A stretch of 64,000 nucleotides of DNA from Galbibacter sp035306585 (GCF_035306585.1 NZ_DATGNU010000123.1:1-64000); one strand, 5' to 3'. Positions 1 through 9,239 are shown, numbered from the stretch's first letter. Translations and numbers: made by a program. Notes: generated by a model from the sequence alone, not told the origin.

Positions 1-39
1 AAAGAAGAAAAAGCAGCTGGTGCTAAAAAGGCTGAATAG
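1..39 (+). CDS. rplY: C-terminal end of probable 50S ribosomal protein L25 (partial)
   Basis: Only the last 12 codons and a TAG stop lie in the window, reading KEEKAAGAKKAE. The Lys/Ala/Glu-rich tail is typical of the C-terminal extension of the long (Ctc/TL5-type) ribosomal L25 proteins of flavobacteria. L25 binds 5S rRNA. The call rests on this tail plus the well-known rplY-pth gene order in the group. It is an inference from context, because no conserved domain is inside the window. A perfect terminator hairpin follows at once. Confidence 0.5.
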   Translation, partial: KEEKAAGAKKAE

Positions 40-67
40 GTCTTTTAAAAGTATTTACTATATTACG

Positions 68-93
68 AGGCATCTCATTTTGAGATGCCTTTT
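68..93 (+). terminator. Rho-independent terminator after L25-like gene
   Basis: AGGCATCTCA (68-77) and TGAGATGCCT (81-90) form a perfect 10-bp stem with a TTT loop, followed by three more T residues. It lies 28 bases after the stop codon and separates this gene from pth. Confidence 0.8.
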
Positions 94-113
94 AAATTAT
101 ATAGCATTTCAAT

Positions 114-737
114 ATGATACGTTTCCTAAAAAATCTTTTAATTAAAAGTGAAAGTAAAGACCAGGATGTTATGAAAAAGTATTTAATCGTAGGCCTTGGA
201 AACATTGGTTCTGAATATGAAAACACTAGGCATAATATAGGATTTAAGGTATTGGATCACCTAGCAAAAAAGAAAGATCTAAATTTCGAGTCCAATAAAT
301 TAGGAGCTATAACCCATTATAAGTTTAAAGGAAGGACACTGATTTTGCTAAAGCCTAACACGTATATGAACCTCAGCGGCAAAGCTGTTCGCTATTGGAT
401 GACCAAGGAGAAAATCCCTTTGGAGAACCTGTTAATAATCACAGACGACATTAACCTGAAATTTGGTACTATACGCTTGAAAACAAAAGGTAGTGATGGT
501 GGGCACAATGGTTTAAAAGATATTCAATTGCAATTAGGAACACAACAGTATGCCCGTTTTCGTTTTGGAATCGGAGCTGACTTTGCTAAGGGTAGACAAA
601 TTGAATATGTGTTAGGTCTATGGAGCCCTGAAGAAGAATCCAAATTAGAAGAACGTATGGAAAGGGCAATGGAACTTATTAATTCTTTTGCAACTGCTGG
701 AGTCCAAATTACGATGAATACGTTTAATAACACCTAA
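114..737 (+). CDS. pth: Peptidyl-tRNA hydrolase
   Basis: Cytoplasmic esterase that releases peptides from peptidyl-tRNA dropped by ribosomes. The family signature is plain: GLGNIG followed by TRHNIGF with the catalytic His, the ITDD segment carrying the conserved Asp, and GSDGGHNGLKD near residue 125. The chosen ATG gives 207 residues. A second in-frame ATG at 171 (MKKYLIVGLGN) would give 188, close to the usual Pth length. The longer start is kept because many flavobacterial Pth proteins carry a similar basic N-terminal extension beginning like MIRFLKNL, but this is not certain. It converges on the lipoprotein gene downstream, with only 12 bases between the stops. Confidence 0.95.
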   Translation: MIRFLKNLLIKSESKDQDVMKKYLIVGLGNIGSEYENTRHNIGFKVLDHLAKKKDLNFESNKLGAITHYKFKGRTLILLKPNTYMNLSGKAVRYWMTKEKIPLENLLIITDDINLKFGTIRLKTKGSDGGHNGLKDIQLQLGTQQYARFRFGIGADFAKGRQIEYVLGLWSPEEESKLEERMERAMELINSFATAGVQITMNTFNNT

Positions 738-749
738 ACTCATAGCGGC

Positions 750-1436
750 TTAATTGATTCTGAACTCTCCTGTAGGTGAAGGGGTGCTATTACCAGACTG
801 ATCAATAGTGTTGACATACCAGTAATACACATTTTTTGGTAAAGGTGCTAAAGTGTGGGTCGTGGTGCTCAACCCCAACGCAACATTTTTAGTTGGTGGA
901 TTGACAGTGTCCAAAAATACCTCATATTCTTTGATGTCGTTATCAACATCAGTACCCTTCCAGGTTAATTCTATATTCGTTGTGCTATAGGAGGTGCTAC
1001 CTGATTTCGGATGTAGAAGTTCTGCTGGAAATGGTGGGTAACTCACCACTCCCTCTCCAGCATTGTAAAACTTCCACAGATTACTAGTGGTGCTGTCTCC
1101 ACTTTTAGTGTTTACAGAGATAATAAACCAAGAATAAGGCGTATTTCTTGAAAGGGTGACTTCCTTGAATGTTTCTTCGGTGGTATAGGTTTGGATACGA
1201 TTTGATAGCAAATTTCTAATCGTTAGCGTGAAATTATCTGCCCCCTTATTGGGTGCCCATTCAAAGGTTATGCTACTTCTATTTTGGTCAATAATAACAC
1301 CTTGAGTACAAGTCTCATCTTTTTCTGGAAATAAAAGGGTAGCTATCTCTGGTTTTGTTGGACGCGGGTTATCATCCTTGCTATTGCAAGCTATTATGAT
1401 AATTAATAAACCAAGTATAAGAGCGATCTTTTTCAT
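750..1436 (-). CDS. Lipoprotein with fibronectin type III-like repeats
   Basis: Secreted lipoprotein of 228 residues. It begins with a hydrophobic stretch ending in IIAC, a lipobox with Cys17, followed by charged residues. Two beta-rich repeats follow: about residues 50-120, including a TPYSW segment, and about 135-228, including YEVFLDTV and YYWYVNTID. Both look like fibronectin type III or SusE-like folds. The gene starts 16 bases after the metalloprotease gene on the same strand, so the two are probably co-transcribed and this protein may accompany the protease at the cell surface. No enzymatic motif is visible, and the precise role is unknown. Confidence 0.7.
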   Translation of the reverse strand: MKKIALILGLLIIIIACNSKDDNPRPTKPEIATLLFPEKDETCTQGVIIDQNRSSITFEWAPNKGADNFTLTIRNLLSNRIQTYTTEETFKEVTLSRNTPYSWFIISVNTKSGDSTTSNLWKFYNAGEGVVSYPPFPAELLHPKSGSTSYSTTNIELTWKGTDVDNDIKEYEVFLDTVNPPTKNVALGLSTTTHTLAPLPKNVYYWYVNTIDQSGNSTPSPTGEFRIN

Positions 1437-1452
1437 GAGTTTTTTATGCTTA

Positions 1453-4400
1453 TCATCGTTTAACTAATTTAATAATCTCTGAAATGAATTCATTTTCTGC
1501 TCTAAGAATATAGGTGCCCGAAGAAAGTCCAACAATATCTAGCTGTATATTCCCATGGCTGTCCGTGTTGGCAGTATGGTTCATTACTGTTCGACCCCCG
1601 AGGTCATATATTAAAATTTTAAAAGAAGTGTTCATAAAAGGGGTTTGGAGTTGTAACTCCTCTTGGAAGGGATTAGGATAGGCCAAAAGGGCTTCTTGAG
1701 CTACAAATGTTTTTTCAAAAGTTCCTTGACAATCTTTATTGGTGCTAACACGAAGCGTGTTTATGCTTTTCTCAAGTTGAAGTTCAACAAACGCTCTATT
1801 GGTGTTAAATTCTTTTCCATTGAGGTTTATGTGGTATAGGTCTGCACCTGTTAGTTGAAGTCTTAATATGTCACCATCTAATTGCTTGGCGTACACCGAT
1901 AAGAGTTCAGGTTGACCGATAACTACATCAAAGCACTGTTGATAATCAGCGTTTTGAGCCACTGTAAAACACAATGTATAATCGCCTGAAGAAAGTGAGG
2001 TAAAGTTACCTGTTTGACTTAAATCTAAGGAAAGATCTGTCCCATTTCCAGTTAGACTCACCGTATAATCATAGCTAGTATCTTCGATAGCTATTTTTAT
2101 GGCTCCATCATTTTGGTCAACACAACTTTCCGCAGTAAGTGTTAGATGAATGTTTTGTTCAGGGATGGTGAAAATTTCACAACCGTTGACATCTACCTTC
2201 GCCCCTTTTGGTGTGCTTGGACAAAGGTCGTCTGTATCTAGTACACCATCTTGATCTGAATCTGTAATATATTCACCGCTGATACAGATATCAAGACCAA
2301 AATTATTGATGCTACCTCCATCATGGCTATTGCTATCCTCTACCACTAATTGCCATAAGCCTTTACTAGGTTCACCTTTTAGGCTGGATAAAGGTTGTTC
2401 AGGCCTTACCTGACCACTGAGCGATGGGACTTCATATAAACATGTGATCGAAGCACCTTGGTCTGTAAAGGTAACATTGATGTCCTTTTGATTGGCGCAC
2501 TGCTGTGTCATTAATGGAATTGTTGTTCCTGAAGGAGATATCAATGAAATACTTAGATCCTCTAACCATGAATGTGTGATATCAACAAAGACTTTAACTT
2601 GATTAATTTCACCTGCTTCTAGGAAATCGATGGTACTTGTGACTAAGGAGGCTCCCATGGAAGAAATGGCTGTATTTTCATTGTTGTTTTGCGCTTTACA
2701 TGAGATGTTTATAGTGGTGAAATTGAAGGCATTAGAGAATTCGCCATCACCACAGGTGTTTATAGGTTTTACTCTCCAATGGTAAGTCGTGCTAGCTTCC
2801 AGATTTTCCACCGCAAATTCTGTAGAATTCACTATGCCGGTGTCGAGTAAAGTACTAAAATCGGGCGTGGTGGATACCTGGACTTCAAATTGATTCGCAT
2901 TTGGGTAATCTTCCCACCTAAGTATGCTTTTCGTTGGGATATCTGTTTGCGCATCCATAGGTGACTGTAAAACTACTGGCTCCATTGTTGTATTATACAT
3001 CGAGAGCTGTATGGGGTATTCTTTTTGTTCTCCGGTTGGAGATTCCGCCAATACGGTTAGAACACTTGGTCCGGATTCAAGGTTGTCCGTACCGCTAATG
3101 TTTATGGTTACCTGCGTATCCGTGGTATTTGCTTGGTTTTGGCTAAAGTTCACCACTAGGCCTAAGGGTACATCTATAGCAGTAAATGTTGTGGTCTCAT
3201 TATAACTGGAATACGTTTGGTAGGTAAAAGAAATGTCGATATCCTCTGGTTGACAAATCTGGTATTCAAGACTGTCAAAAATCAGGGCATAGTCGGCCGG
3301 AATGATTGACAGGACGGCTTTGTTAATAGCAAAGAAAACATTATTGGATGCCTTGACCATTATCCGAGCGTTAGTACTACTGATATCTCCAGGGATTACA
3401 ATTCTTGCGTCTCCATCATTTTTGGCGTTATCTTTAAGTACTATTGGGGTTTCCAGATCAGAATCTAGGATGAGATATATGTCGACAAAATCCGCTTGAA
3501 TAGGCAGTTCATTGGTTTGAGCTACATTCCAATTGATGGTGTAGACCTCTCCGCCACGCAAAGTTTCTGCAGTGTTTTGTGATGTAACTTCAAATGCTTC
3601 GCCAGTATCTTCAGTCGTTACCACTAGATTCGAACGTGCAATTTGGCCTCCTTCTGGGTTGTTGTCTCGAACAAGTAAGGAAAAATTAATTTCTCGAGAA
3701 ACTTCTGGTATTACCTCCCAAGTAGGGGATAGATTGTTTGTCAGTAAGGCTTCCTTTGAAGGGAAATACCGTTTCGAGGATGCCATCGGGGGTCGGGATC
3801 GAAATAAGGGGCCTACTTTTGATTCGGCTGAAGGAGGTTGCACAGCAACCTCATTGTCTTGTTGTTCCCATGAATAGGTCAGAACATCCCCGTCCACATC
3901 ACTCGCAATTGCATCCAATACGAAGGCTGTTCTAGCTGGAATGGTATAATTTGACAATGTTGAAATCACTGGAGCCTGATTGGAAATGGATGCTTCCATT
4001 GCACAATCGCTGTTCCCATAAATGATGTTATCCCATATCTGAGAAATACTGATTGCATGGAAATAAGCATCGCTATTACCTTGAATGTTATCTGGACAAA
4101 TCCCTGCATAGCTCATCACCGTAGACCCACTCCCAGGTTCCACTGCAGTAGCCTCAGTTCTGTTGGCATTACAAGAGTTATTAAAGGTGTGTGTTGCTCC
4201 AAATTGGTGGCCCATTTCATGAGCTACAAAATCAATATCAAACGCATCACCTTCTGGAGAATAGAAACCAGTGACTCCTCTGGCTTTGTTAGGAGTACAC
4301 ACCGAACGCAATTGCGCTATTCCGTCACCACCAGCACTCGTTCTAGTAAACACATGGCCGATATCGTAATTAGCTGTGCCAATTGCCGAGTCGATAAGTG

Positions 4401-5283
4401 GCTGGATTTCGCTGTTGATGATAATTTCAGAATCAGCATTGGTTAGCCCATCAGTTTCAGGATCTAAAAATATAAGAATGTCATTGTTCTCAATAATCTC
4501 TAAATGAATCGCCAAATCGTTTTCGTAAATACTATTCACACGTGTTATCGTAGTGTTCATAGCTGCTAGTACCGCAGCTTTTTTGTCTTGATCTGTCGCT
4601 GTAGGACTAAGGTTTGCCTCTTGTATATGAAATGCTGCGTATTCTGCCGAACAAGCTAGGGCTAATCGATATGTTCTAAGAGTACTGTCGTCCACAGGGC
4701 GCATCATCAAGTCCTCCTCATTGGTGTTCAGACTATACCCTTTGTCATTTTGTTGGACGCTACAACTGAACTCTTTGGTCTTAAATCCTTCCTTGCCAAT
4801 GAGATAGTAAGTATTAGATTGGTCTTTGCTTGGGTTGATATAGGTGACTTTCCCGTTTGCTTTATCTTTTATTAAACCGTGGAAACCTTTTGGGTCTATC
4901 GAGAAATAAATTTGTATTAAAGGGTTGTTGACCGAAGTCCCTTTATACGATTTTATTTGGGGGTATTTACTGGAAAGTGCCTTGGATAGAACACTATGCT
5001 CTTTAACTTTAAATTGTTCGAAATCATTTTCGGAAGTTGGAAAATGAACGATAGTTTCGGAAACTCTAGGGCTATATAAATCTTTGGAACTTGAACTGGT
5101 TGGAAGTTGTTTTTTGAATTGGCCGAGTTCCAACTGAAAGTAAGAAGGCGTATGGGTGGGTTTAATGAGATTATTTTTTACAGTACTCATTGATTTACTC
5201 CAAAGATTCTCTTCCTGAGAATACGCTGATATACAATATATTAGGATAAAAAACCCCAGCAATAAATGCGAAAACTTGCCCAT
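1453..5283 (-). CDS. Secreted reprolysin-like zinc metalloprotease with T9SS sorting domain
   Basis: Large extracellular protease of 1276 residues. A signal peptide (to about residue 22, ending AYS) is followed by a propeptide-like region and an M12B/reprolysin-type catalytic domain. Its zinc site HEMGHQFGATH begins at His355, with Glu356 as catalytic base and the third ligand in GATH. A Met-turn-like SYAG follows. Beyond it lie Ig-like modules, a fibronectin type III domain (about 767-858), a proprotein convertase P domain (about 861-1001), a calcium-binding thrombospondin-3-type stretch (DSDQDGVLDTDD, about 1003-1030), and a C-terminal type A sorting domain with YPNPF and GLSSGTYILR. Such domains direct export through the type IX system and cleavage at the surface. 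It probably forms an operon with the lipoprotein downstream. The natural substrate cannot be told from sequence. Confidence 0.9.
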   Translation of the reverse strand: MGKFSHLLLGFFILIYCISAYSQEENLWSKSMSTVKNNLIKPTHTPSYFQLELGQFKKQLPTSSSSKDLYSPRVSETIVHFPTSENDFEQFKVKEHSVLSKALSSKYPQIKSYKGTSVNNPLIQIYFSIDPKGFHGLIKDKANGKVTYINPSKDQSNTYYLIGKEGFKTKEFSCSVQQNDKGYSLNTNEEDLMMRPVDDSTLRTYRLALACSAEYAAFHIQEANLSPTATDQDKKAAVLAAMNTTITRVNSIYENDLAIHLEIIENNDILIFLDPETDGLTNADSEIIINSEIQPLIDSAIGTANYDIGHVFTRTSAGGDGIAQLRSVCTPNKARGVTGFYSPEGDAFDIDFVAHEMGHQFGATHTFNNSCNANRTEATAVEPGSGSTVMSYAGICPDNIQGNSDAYFHAISISQIWDNIIYGNSDCAMEASISNQAPVISTLSNYTIPARTAFVLDAIASDVDGDVLTYSWEQQDNEVAVQPPSAESKVGPLFRSRPPMASSKRYFPSKEALLTNNLSPTWEVIPEVSREINFSLLVRDNNPEGGQIARSNLVVTTEDTGEAFEVTSQNTAETLRGGEVYTINWNVAQTNELPIQADFVDIYLILDSDLETPIVLKDNAKNDGDARIVIPGDISSTNARIMVKASNNVFFAINKAVLSIIPADYALIFDSLEYQICQPEDIDISFTYQTYSSYNETTTFTAIDVPLGLVVNFSQNQANTTDTQVTINISGTDNLESGPSVLTVLAESPTGEQKEYPIQLSMYNTTMEPVVLQSPMDAQTDIPTKSILRWEDYPNANQFEVQVSTTPDFSTLLDTGIVNSTEFAVENLEASTTYHWRVKPINTCGDGEFSNAFNFTTINISCKAQNNNENTAISSMGASLVTSTIDFLEAGEINQVKVFVDITHSWLEDLSISLISPSGTTIPLMTQQCANQKDINVTFTDQGASITCLYEVPSLSGQVRPEQPLSSLKGEPSKGLWQLVVEDSNSHDGGSINNFGLDICISGEYITDSDQDGVLDTDDLCPSTPKGAKVDVNGCEIFTIPEQNIHLTLTAESCVDQNDGAIKIAIEDTSYDYTVSLTGNGTDLSLDLSQTGNFTSLSSGDYTLCFTVAQNADYQQCFDVVIGQPELLSVYAKQLDGDILRLQLTGADLYHINLNGKEFNTNRAFVELQLEKSINTLRVSTNKDCQGTFEKTFVAQEALLAYPNPFQEELQLQTPFMNTSFKILIYDLGGRTVMNHTANTDSHGNIQLDIVGLSSGTYILRAENEFISEIIKLVKR

Positions 5284-5426
5284 TTGTACTTAAAGTCAGG
5301 GAATAAAAATAGTTAAAATTACGCTCTTAATTTTAAAAAATGGCAAATACCCGACCTTATTGCCTTAAATATTCTCTTTTTAATTCGTTATTTTGTGGTA
5401 TGAGTTTAATATTAAACAACGCATAA

Positions 5427-6365
5427 GTGATTATTAAAAGAAATCTTTTTGAAAAAGACGAAAATTATCACACGGTTGTCACTATAGGAACCTTCGATGG
5501 AGTACATGTAGGACACCGAAAGATTATCGATAAATTGGTCACCATTGCCAAGGCGAATTCGCTCAGATCTACGATACTTACTTTTTTTCCACATCCAAGG
5601 ATGGTGTTGCAACAGGCCACTGATTTAAAACTGCTCAATACCCTTGATGAAAAAATAGCCATATTGGAAAATTCTGGATTGGATCAATTGATTATTCATC
5701 CGTTTACAAAAGATTTCTCACGCATGAGTGCAGAACAATATGTCAAGGAGGTACTAGTTGATCACATCAAGGCAAAAAAGGTTATTATTGGATATGACCA
5801 CCGTTTTGGAAGGAACCGAACCGCCACAATCGATGACCTAGTTAGTTTTGGTGAGAAATATGATTTTGAAGTTGAACAAATTTCGGCAGAGGAAGTTAAT
5901 GAGGTCTCAGTAAGTTCCACTAAAATCAGAAAGGCATTAGAAGATGGTGATGTAAAGACTGCGAATGCTTATCTGGGGTATTGTTATATGCTTAGTGGCG
6001 TAGTCACCCGTGGCAGAGGTATTGGAAAAGACTTAGGTTTTGCTACGGCAAACATACATATTGAGGAGAAGTATAAATTAATCCCCAAAGTCGGAGTGTA
6101 TGTCATTAGAACCCATTACCGCGGAAAACTCCGCTATGGGATGATGAACATAGGGTTCAATCCTACGGTTCAAGGAGATAAACGAACCATCGAGGTACAC
6201 TTATTTGATTTTCAAGGTGATTTATACGGAGAAACCTTGAGTGTTGAGCTTTTGGAACGTCTTAGAGATGAGCAAAAATTTGATTCCGTGGAAGCGTTAA
6301 GACTTCAATTGGAAAAGGATAAAGCAGTATCAATCTCCCATATTGAAAAGCTACATGCTGACTAA
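5427..6365 (+). CDS. ribF: Bifunctional riboflavin kinase / FAD synthetase
   Basis: Converts riboflavin to FMN and then FAD in the cytoplasm. The N-terminal FAD synthetase (nucleotidyltransferase) domain shows TIGTFDGVHVGH near residue 20 and SSTKIR near residue 170. The C-terminal riboflavin kinase domain shows GRGIGKDLGFATANI (about 198-212) and MNIGFNPTV. The length of 312 is normal for the family. The start is a GTG at 5427; no in-frame ATG lies before the conserved GTFDG motif, so GTG is the only sensible start. The 3' end overlaps the next gene by 11 bases, which suggests translational coupling. Confidence 0.95.
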   Translation: MIIKRNLFEKDENYHTVVTIGTFDGVHVGHRKIIDKLVTIAKANSLRSTILTFFPHPRMVLQQATDLKLLNTLDEKIAILENSGLDQLIIHPFTKDFSRMSAEQYVKEVLVDHIKAKKVIIGYDHRFGRNRTATIDDLVSFGEKYDFEVEQISAEEVNEVSVSSTKIRKALEDGDVKTANAYLGYCYMLSGVVTRGRGIGKDLGFATANIHIEEKYKLIPKVGVYVIRTHYRGKLRYGMMNIGFNPTVQGDKRTIEVHLFDFQGDLYGETLSVELLERLRDEQKFDSVEALRLQLEKDKAVSISHIEKLHAD

Positions 6366-7680
6366 ATTTCTTTTTACTAAAATTGACAATAATGCGCTGA
6401 TTGTTTTTAGGGTCATCTTTGGCTTGCTTATCTTTTTGGAAAGTGTTGGTGCTATTTTGACAGGATGGGTACGTGATACCCTAGTAAATCCGAAATTTAC
6501 CTTTAATTTCATCGGTTTAGATTTTCTGCAACCCCTCGCGGGAAATGGCATGTATTATTACTTTGCCATTATGGGATTACTGGGGTTTTTCGTAATGATA
6601 GGCTACCGCTACAGGTTTAGTATCAGCGCTTTTACTCTAATGTGGGCAGGGGTGTATTTTATGCAAAAAGCCTCCTATAACAATCACTATTACCTCTTGT
6701 TATTGCTGTGTTTAATTATGATGTGCTTACCAGCACATAGGTATTTGTCTATCGATGTAAAAAGGAGACCAGAACAGAAGAGGGTATGGATGTATAGTTG
6801 GTGTAAATGGTTAATTGTATTTCAACTATTTGTTGTTTACACCTATGCGGCTATCGCCAAATTGTACCCAGGATGGCTGGATCTTTCTTTTTTAAAGGTT
6901 CTAATGGGGTCAAAGCAACATTATCCCATAGTTGGTAGCTTACTGCAAAACAAGTCCCTGCATTGGTTTCTAATGAGCAGTGGGATTGTGTTTGATTTTT
7001 TAATTATACCCCTACTTCTTATAAAATCAACACGTAAATGGGCCTTTGTAGCAGCAGTTGTGTTTCATTTATTTAATTCTGTGATCTTTCAAATAGGGAT
7101 ATTTCCTTATATGTCTCTAGCGCTATGTTTGTTTTTCTTCGAGCCAGCGACTATTCGGAAGATTTTTTTAAAACACAAACCTCTTTATACGGATGGCCAG
7201 GTCGAAAAACCTTCCTACCATAAAGTGGTCGCTGTCCTTATTGGCTTATATGTCATTATTCAGATCGTATTACCTATCAGACATTTGTTTATACCCGAAC
7301 CCGTTCTATGGACCGAAGAAGGCCATCGAATGAGTTGGCGAATGATGTTGAGAAGCAAAGCTGGAATTATTGATTTTAAGGTACTCAATCACCATACAAA
7401 AGAACAACTTAGTGTAGATCTTAATGAGCACTTGTCAGTCAAACAGCGAAGAGTGATCGGCAGTAAACCTGATATGATATGGCAATTCGCACAAAGGCTT
7501 AAAGAGCAATATAAAGAACAAGGGCATGAGGTGAGTGTGTTCGCCACTCATAGCAGGGTAAGCATTAATGGGGGGCCTTGGCGAGATTTTGTGAAACCCG
7601 ATGTTGATTTAGCCGCTCAACCTTGGCATTACTTCGGGCATCAGCCATGGATCTTTCCCTACAAAAAAGCATCTAAATAA
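6355..7680 (+). CDS. HTTM-domain membrane protein, vitamin K-dependent gamma-carboxylase homologue
   Basis: Integral membrane protein of 441 residues with about six or seven hydrophobic segments in residues 10-310 and a soluble C-terminal part ending PWIFPYKKASK. The hydrophobic part matches the HTTM domain shared with vitamin K-dependent gamma-glutamyl carboxylases. The segment AIAKLYPGW holds Lys169, which appears to correspond to the essential base lysine of the animal enzyme. In animals the enzyme carboxylates glutamates using reduced vitamin K; the substrate of bacterial homologues is not established. The ATG at 6355 is preferred over an upstream TTG at 6343 and overlaps the ribF stop by 11 bases. 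The pairing with ribF may be only transcriptional. Confidence 0.8.
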   Translation: MLTKFLFTKIDNNALIVFRVIFGLLIFLESVGAILTGWVRDTLVNPKFTFNFIGLDFLQPLAGNGMYYYFAIMGLLGFFVMIGYRYRFSISAFTLMWAGVYFMQKASYNNHYYLLLLLCLIMMCLPAHRYLSIDVKRRPEQKRVWMYSWCKWLIVFQLFVVYTYAAIAKLYPGWLDLSFLKVLMGSKQHYPIVGSLLQNKSLHWFLMSSGIVFDFLIIPLLLIKSTRKWAFVAAVVFHLFNSVIFQIGIFPYMSLALCLFFFEPATIRKIFLKHKPLYTDGQVEKPSYHKVVAVLIGLYVIIQIVLPIRHLFIPEPVLWTEEGHRMSWRMMLRSKAGIIDFKVLNHHTKEQLSVDLNEHLSVKQRRVIGSKPDMIWQFAQRLKEQYKEQGHEVSVFATHSRVSINGGPWRDFVKPDVDLAAQPWHYFGHQPWIFPYKKASK

Positions 7681-7731
7681 GCAGGTTAATAAAGGGAAAG
7701 CTTTAAATTTGTCACTTTGATTGCAAGGCGT

Positions 7732-7761
7732 TTTGTTCAAATCAAAAAAAGTGCATTTTTG
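7732..7761 (+). promoter_or_regulatory. Probable serS promoter
   Basis: TTTG (7732-7735), 18 bases, then CATTTTTG (7754-7761), one mismatch from the Bacteroidota -7 consensus TAnnTTTG. It lies 25 bases before the serS ATG. A second, exact -7 match TAAATTTG is at 7704-7711 but lacks a good -33 element. Confidence 0.4.
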
Positions 7762-7786
7762 AAAATTAATTTAATAGAGTATTTCC

Positions 7787-9058
7787 ATGCTTCAGTTACA
7801 ATTTATCCGAGACAATAAGGAGGAAGTCATCGCGCGATTAAAAGTCAGAAATTTTGACGCTACTTCTGCTGTGGAAGAAGTTATTGCGTTGGATGAAGAG
7901 CGCAGGACTTTACAGTCCAATTTAGACAACACCCTAGCGCAATCCAAAAAGTTGTCAAATGAGATCGGTGACTTATTTAAAACAGGACAGACAGAGAAGG
8001 CCAATGAGCTTAAAGCCCAATCACTTGTTTTAAAAGAGGAATCAAAATCACTTAGTGAGAATTTAAATACAACCGCTGAGAAGCTTCAATCATTGCTATA
8101 TACGATTCCAAATTTACCACACTCATCAGTGCCAACTGGAGATTCCGATCAAGACAATGAGGAGGTTTTCAGAGAAGGAGACGTGCCTATTCTAGTGGAA
8201 GGGGCATTGCCTCACTGGGAACTGGCAAAGAAGTATGATATTATTGATCTGGATTTAGGGGCAAAAATAACAGGCGCAGGTTTTCCAGTATACAAAGGAA
8301 AAGGAGCACGATTACAACGCGCCCTTATTGCGTATTTCTTAGATAAAAATACCCAAGCTGGTTATACCGAATATCAAGTACCACATTTGGTCAATGAAGC
8401 TTCTGGTTATGGGACAGGACAATTGCCAGATAAGGAAGGGCAAATGTATCATATCGGTGAGGATAATTTATATTTAATACCAACGGCGGAGGTTCCTATT
8501 ACCAATTTTTTCAGAGATCGGTTGTTGACAGAAAAAGATTTTCCAATTTGTTGTACTGCTTACACCCCCTGTTTTAGAAGAGAAGCGGGTAGTTATGGGG
8601 CACATGTTAGAGGATTAAACCGTCTTCATCAATTTGACAAGGTGGAACTGGTTCGCATTGAACATCCTGATAACTCTTATAAGGCCTTAGATGGAATGGT
8701 AGCGCATGTACAAGAGTTATTGCGGGAACTTAAATTACCTTATCGTATTTTAAGATTATGCGGGGGAGATTTGGGGTTTACTGCGGCATTGACATTTGAT
8801 TTTGAGGTGTATTCCACCGCACAAGAACGTTGGTTGGAGGTAAGTTCTGTTTCTAATTTTGAATCCTTTCAAGCAAATCGCTTAAAGCTTCGATATAAAA
8901 ACGATTCTGGGAAAAATGTATTGGCACATACCCTAAATGGAAGTTCTTTAGCCTTGCCAAGAATTCTGGCAGGTATTTTAGAAAACTATCAGACAGAAGA
9001 CGGTATCCAGATTCCAGAGGTACTGGTGCCATATACTGGCTTTGATAAAATCGAGTAA
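7787..9058 (+). CDS. serS: Seryl-tRNA synthetase
   Basis: Class II aminoacyl-tRNA synthetase that charges tRNA-Ser. The N-terminal 100 residues form the long coiled-coil arm that reads the tRNA, seen as the heptad-rich stretch from about residue 27. The catalytic core shows motif 2 FRREAGSYG (263-271) followed by RGLNRLHQFDKVE, and motif 3 GSSLALPRILAGILENYQ (from about residue 385). The length of 423 is standard. The ATG at 7787 gives the normal N-terminus MLQLQFIRDN. It is followed by a structured non-coding segment ending in a terminator. Confidence 0.98.
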   Translation: MLQLQFIRDNKEEVIARLKVRNFDATSAVEEVIALDEERRTLQSNLDNTLAQSKKLSNEIGDLFKTGQTEKANELKAQSLVLKEESKSLSENLNTTAEKLQSLLYTIPNLPHSSVPTGDSDQDNEEVFREGDVPILVEGALPHWELAKKYDIIDLDLGAKITGAGFPVYKGKGARLQRALIAYFLDKNTQAGYTEYQVPHLVNEASGYGTGQLPDKEGQMYHIGEDNLYLIPTAEVPITNFFRDRLLTEKDFPICCTAYTPCFRREAGSYGAHVRGLNRLHQFDKVELVRIEHPDNSYKALDGMVAHVQELLRELKLPYRILRLCGGDLGFTAALTFDFEVYSTAQERWLEVSSVSNFESFQANRLKLRYKNDSGKNVLAHTLNGSSLALPRILAGILENYQTEDGIQIPEVLVPYTGFDKIE

Positions 9059-9144
9059 GGTTGCAATTGTTTTAAAACTAATGTGATCGTGATATTAGTA
9101 CACTAAATTAGGTGGATACAATATTTTTATTTAATTTTAAGTTA

Positions 9145-9239
9145 CGGTGATGTAGAAGATTTTTTCAAAAATCTATTATTAAGTTGGTTAATAGCAAGTC
9201 ACCGAATTGCAAAGTCCGGTTTTTTCCGGACTTTCTTCT
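9145..9239 (+). ncRNA. Candidate structured RNA between serS and the TPR gene
   Basis: A compact set of complementary segments is visible. CGGTGA (9145-9150) pairs with TCACCG (9199-9204) and closes two internal hairpins: AGATTTT/AAAATCT (9157-9163 with 9168-9174) and CTATTA/TAATAG (9173-9178 with 9189-9194, sharing two bases with the first). Six bases later the perfect terminator stem begins. The arrangement looks like a multi-branched RNA followed by a terminator. It could be a small RNA, a 3' end processed from serS mRNA, or a cis-regulatory leader of the TPR gene. No strong promoter was found directly upstream. No known riboswitch class was recognised. Confidence 0.35.
9211..9239 (+). terminator. 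Rho-independent terminator
   Basis: AAAGTCCGG (9211-9219) and CCGGACTTT (9226-9234) form a perfect 9-bp stem with a T6 loop, followed by TTTCTTCT-like pyrimidine sequence. It lies 152 bases past the serS stop, at the end of the structured segment. Confidence 0.75.

Noticed and set aside
2924..4446. Five forward open frames inside the metalloprotease gene
   Set aside because: They lie antisense to well-conserved protease, P-domain and FN3 coding sequence and match no family.
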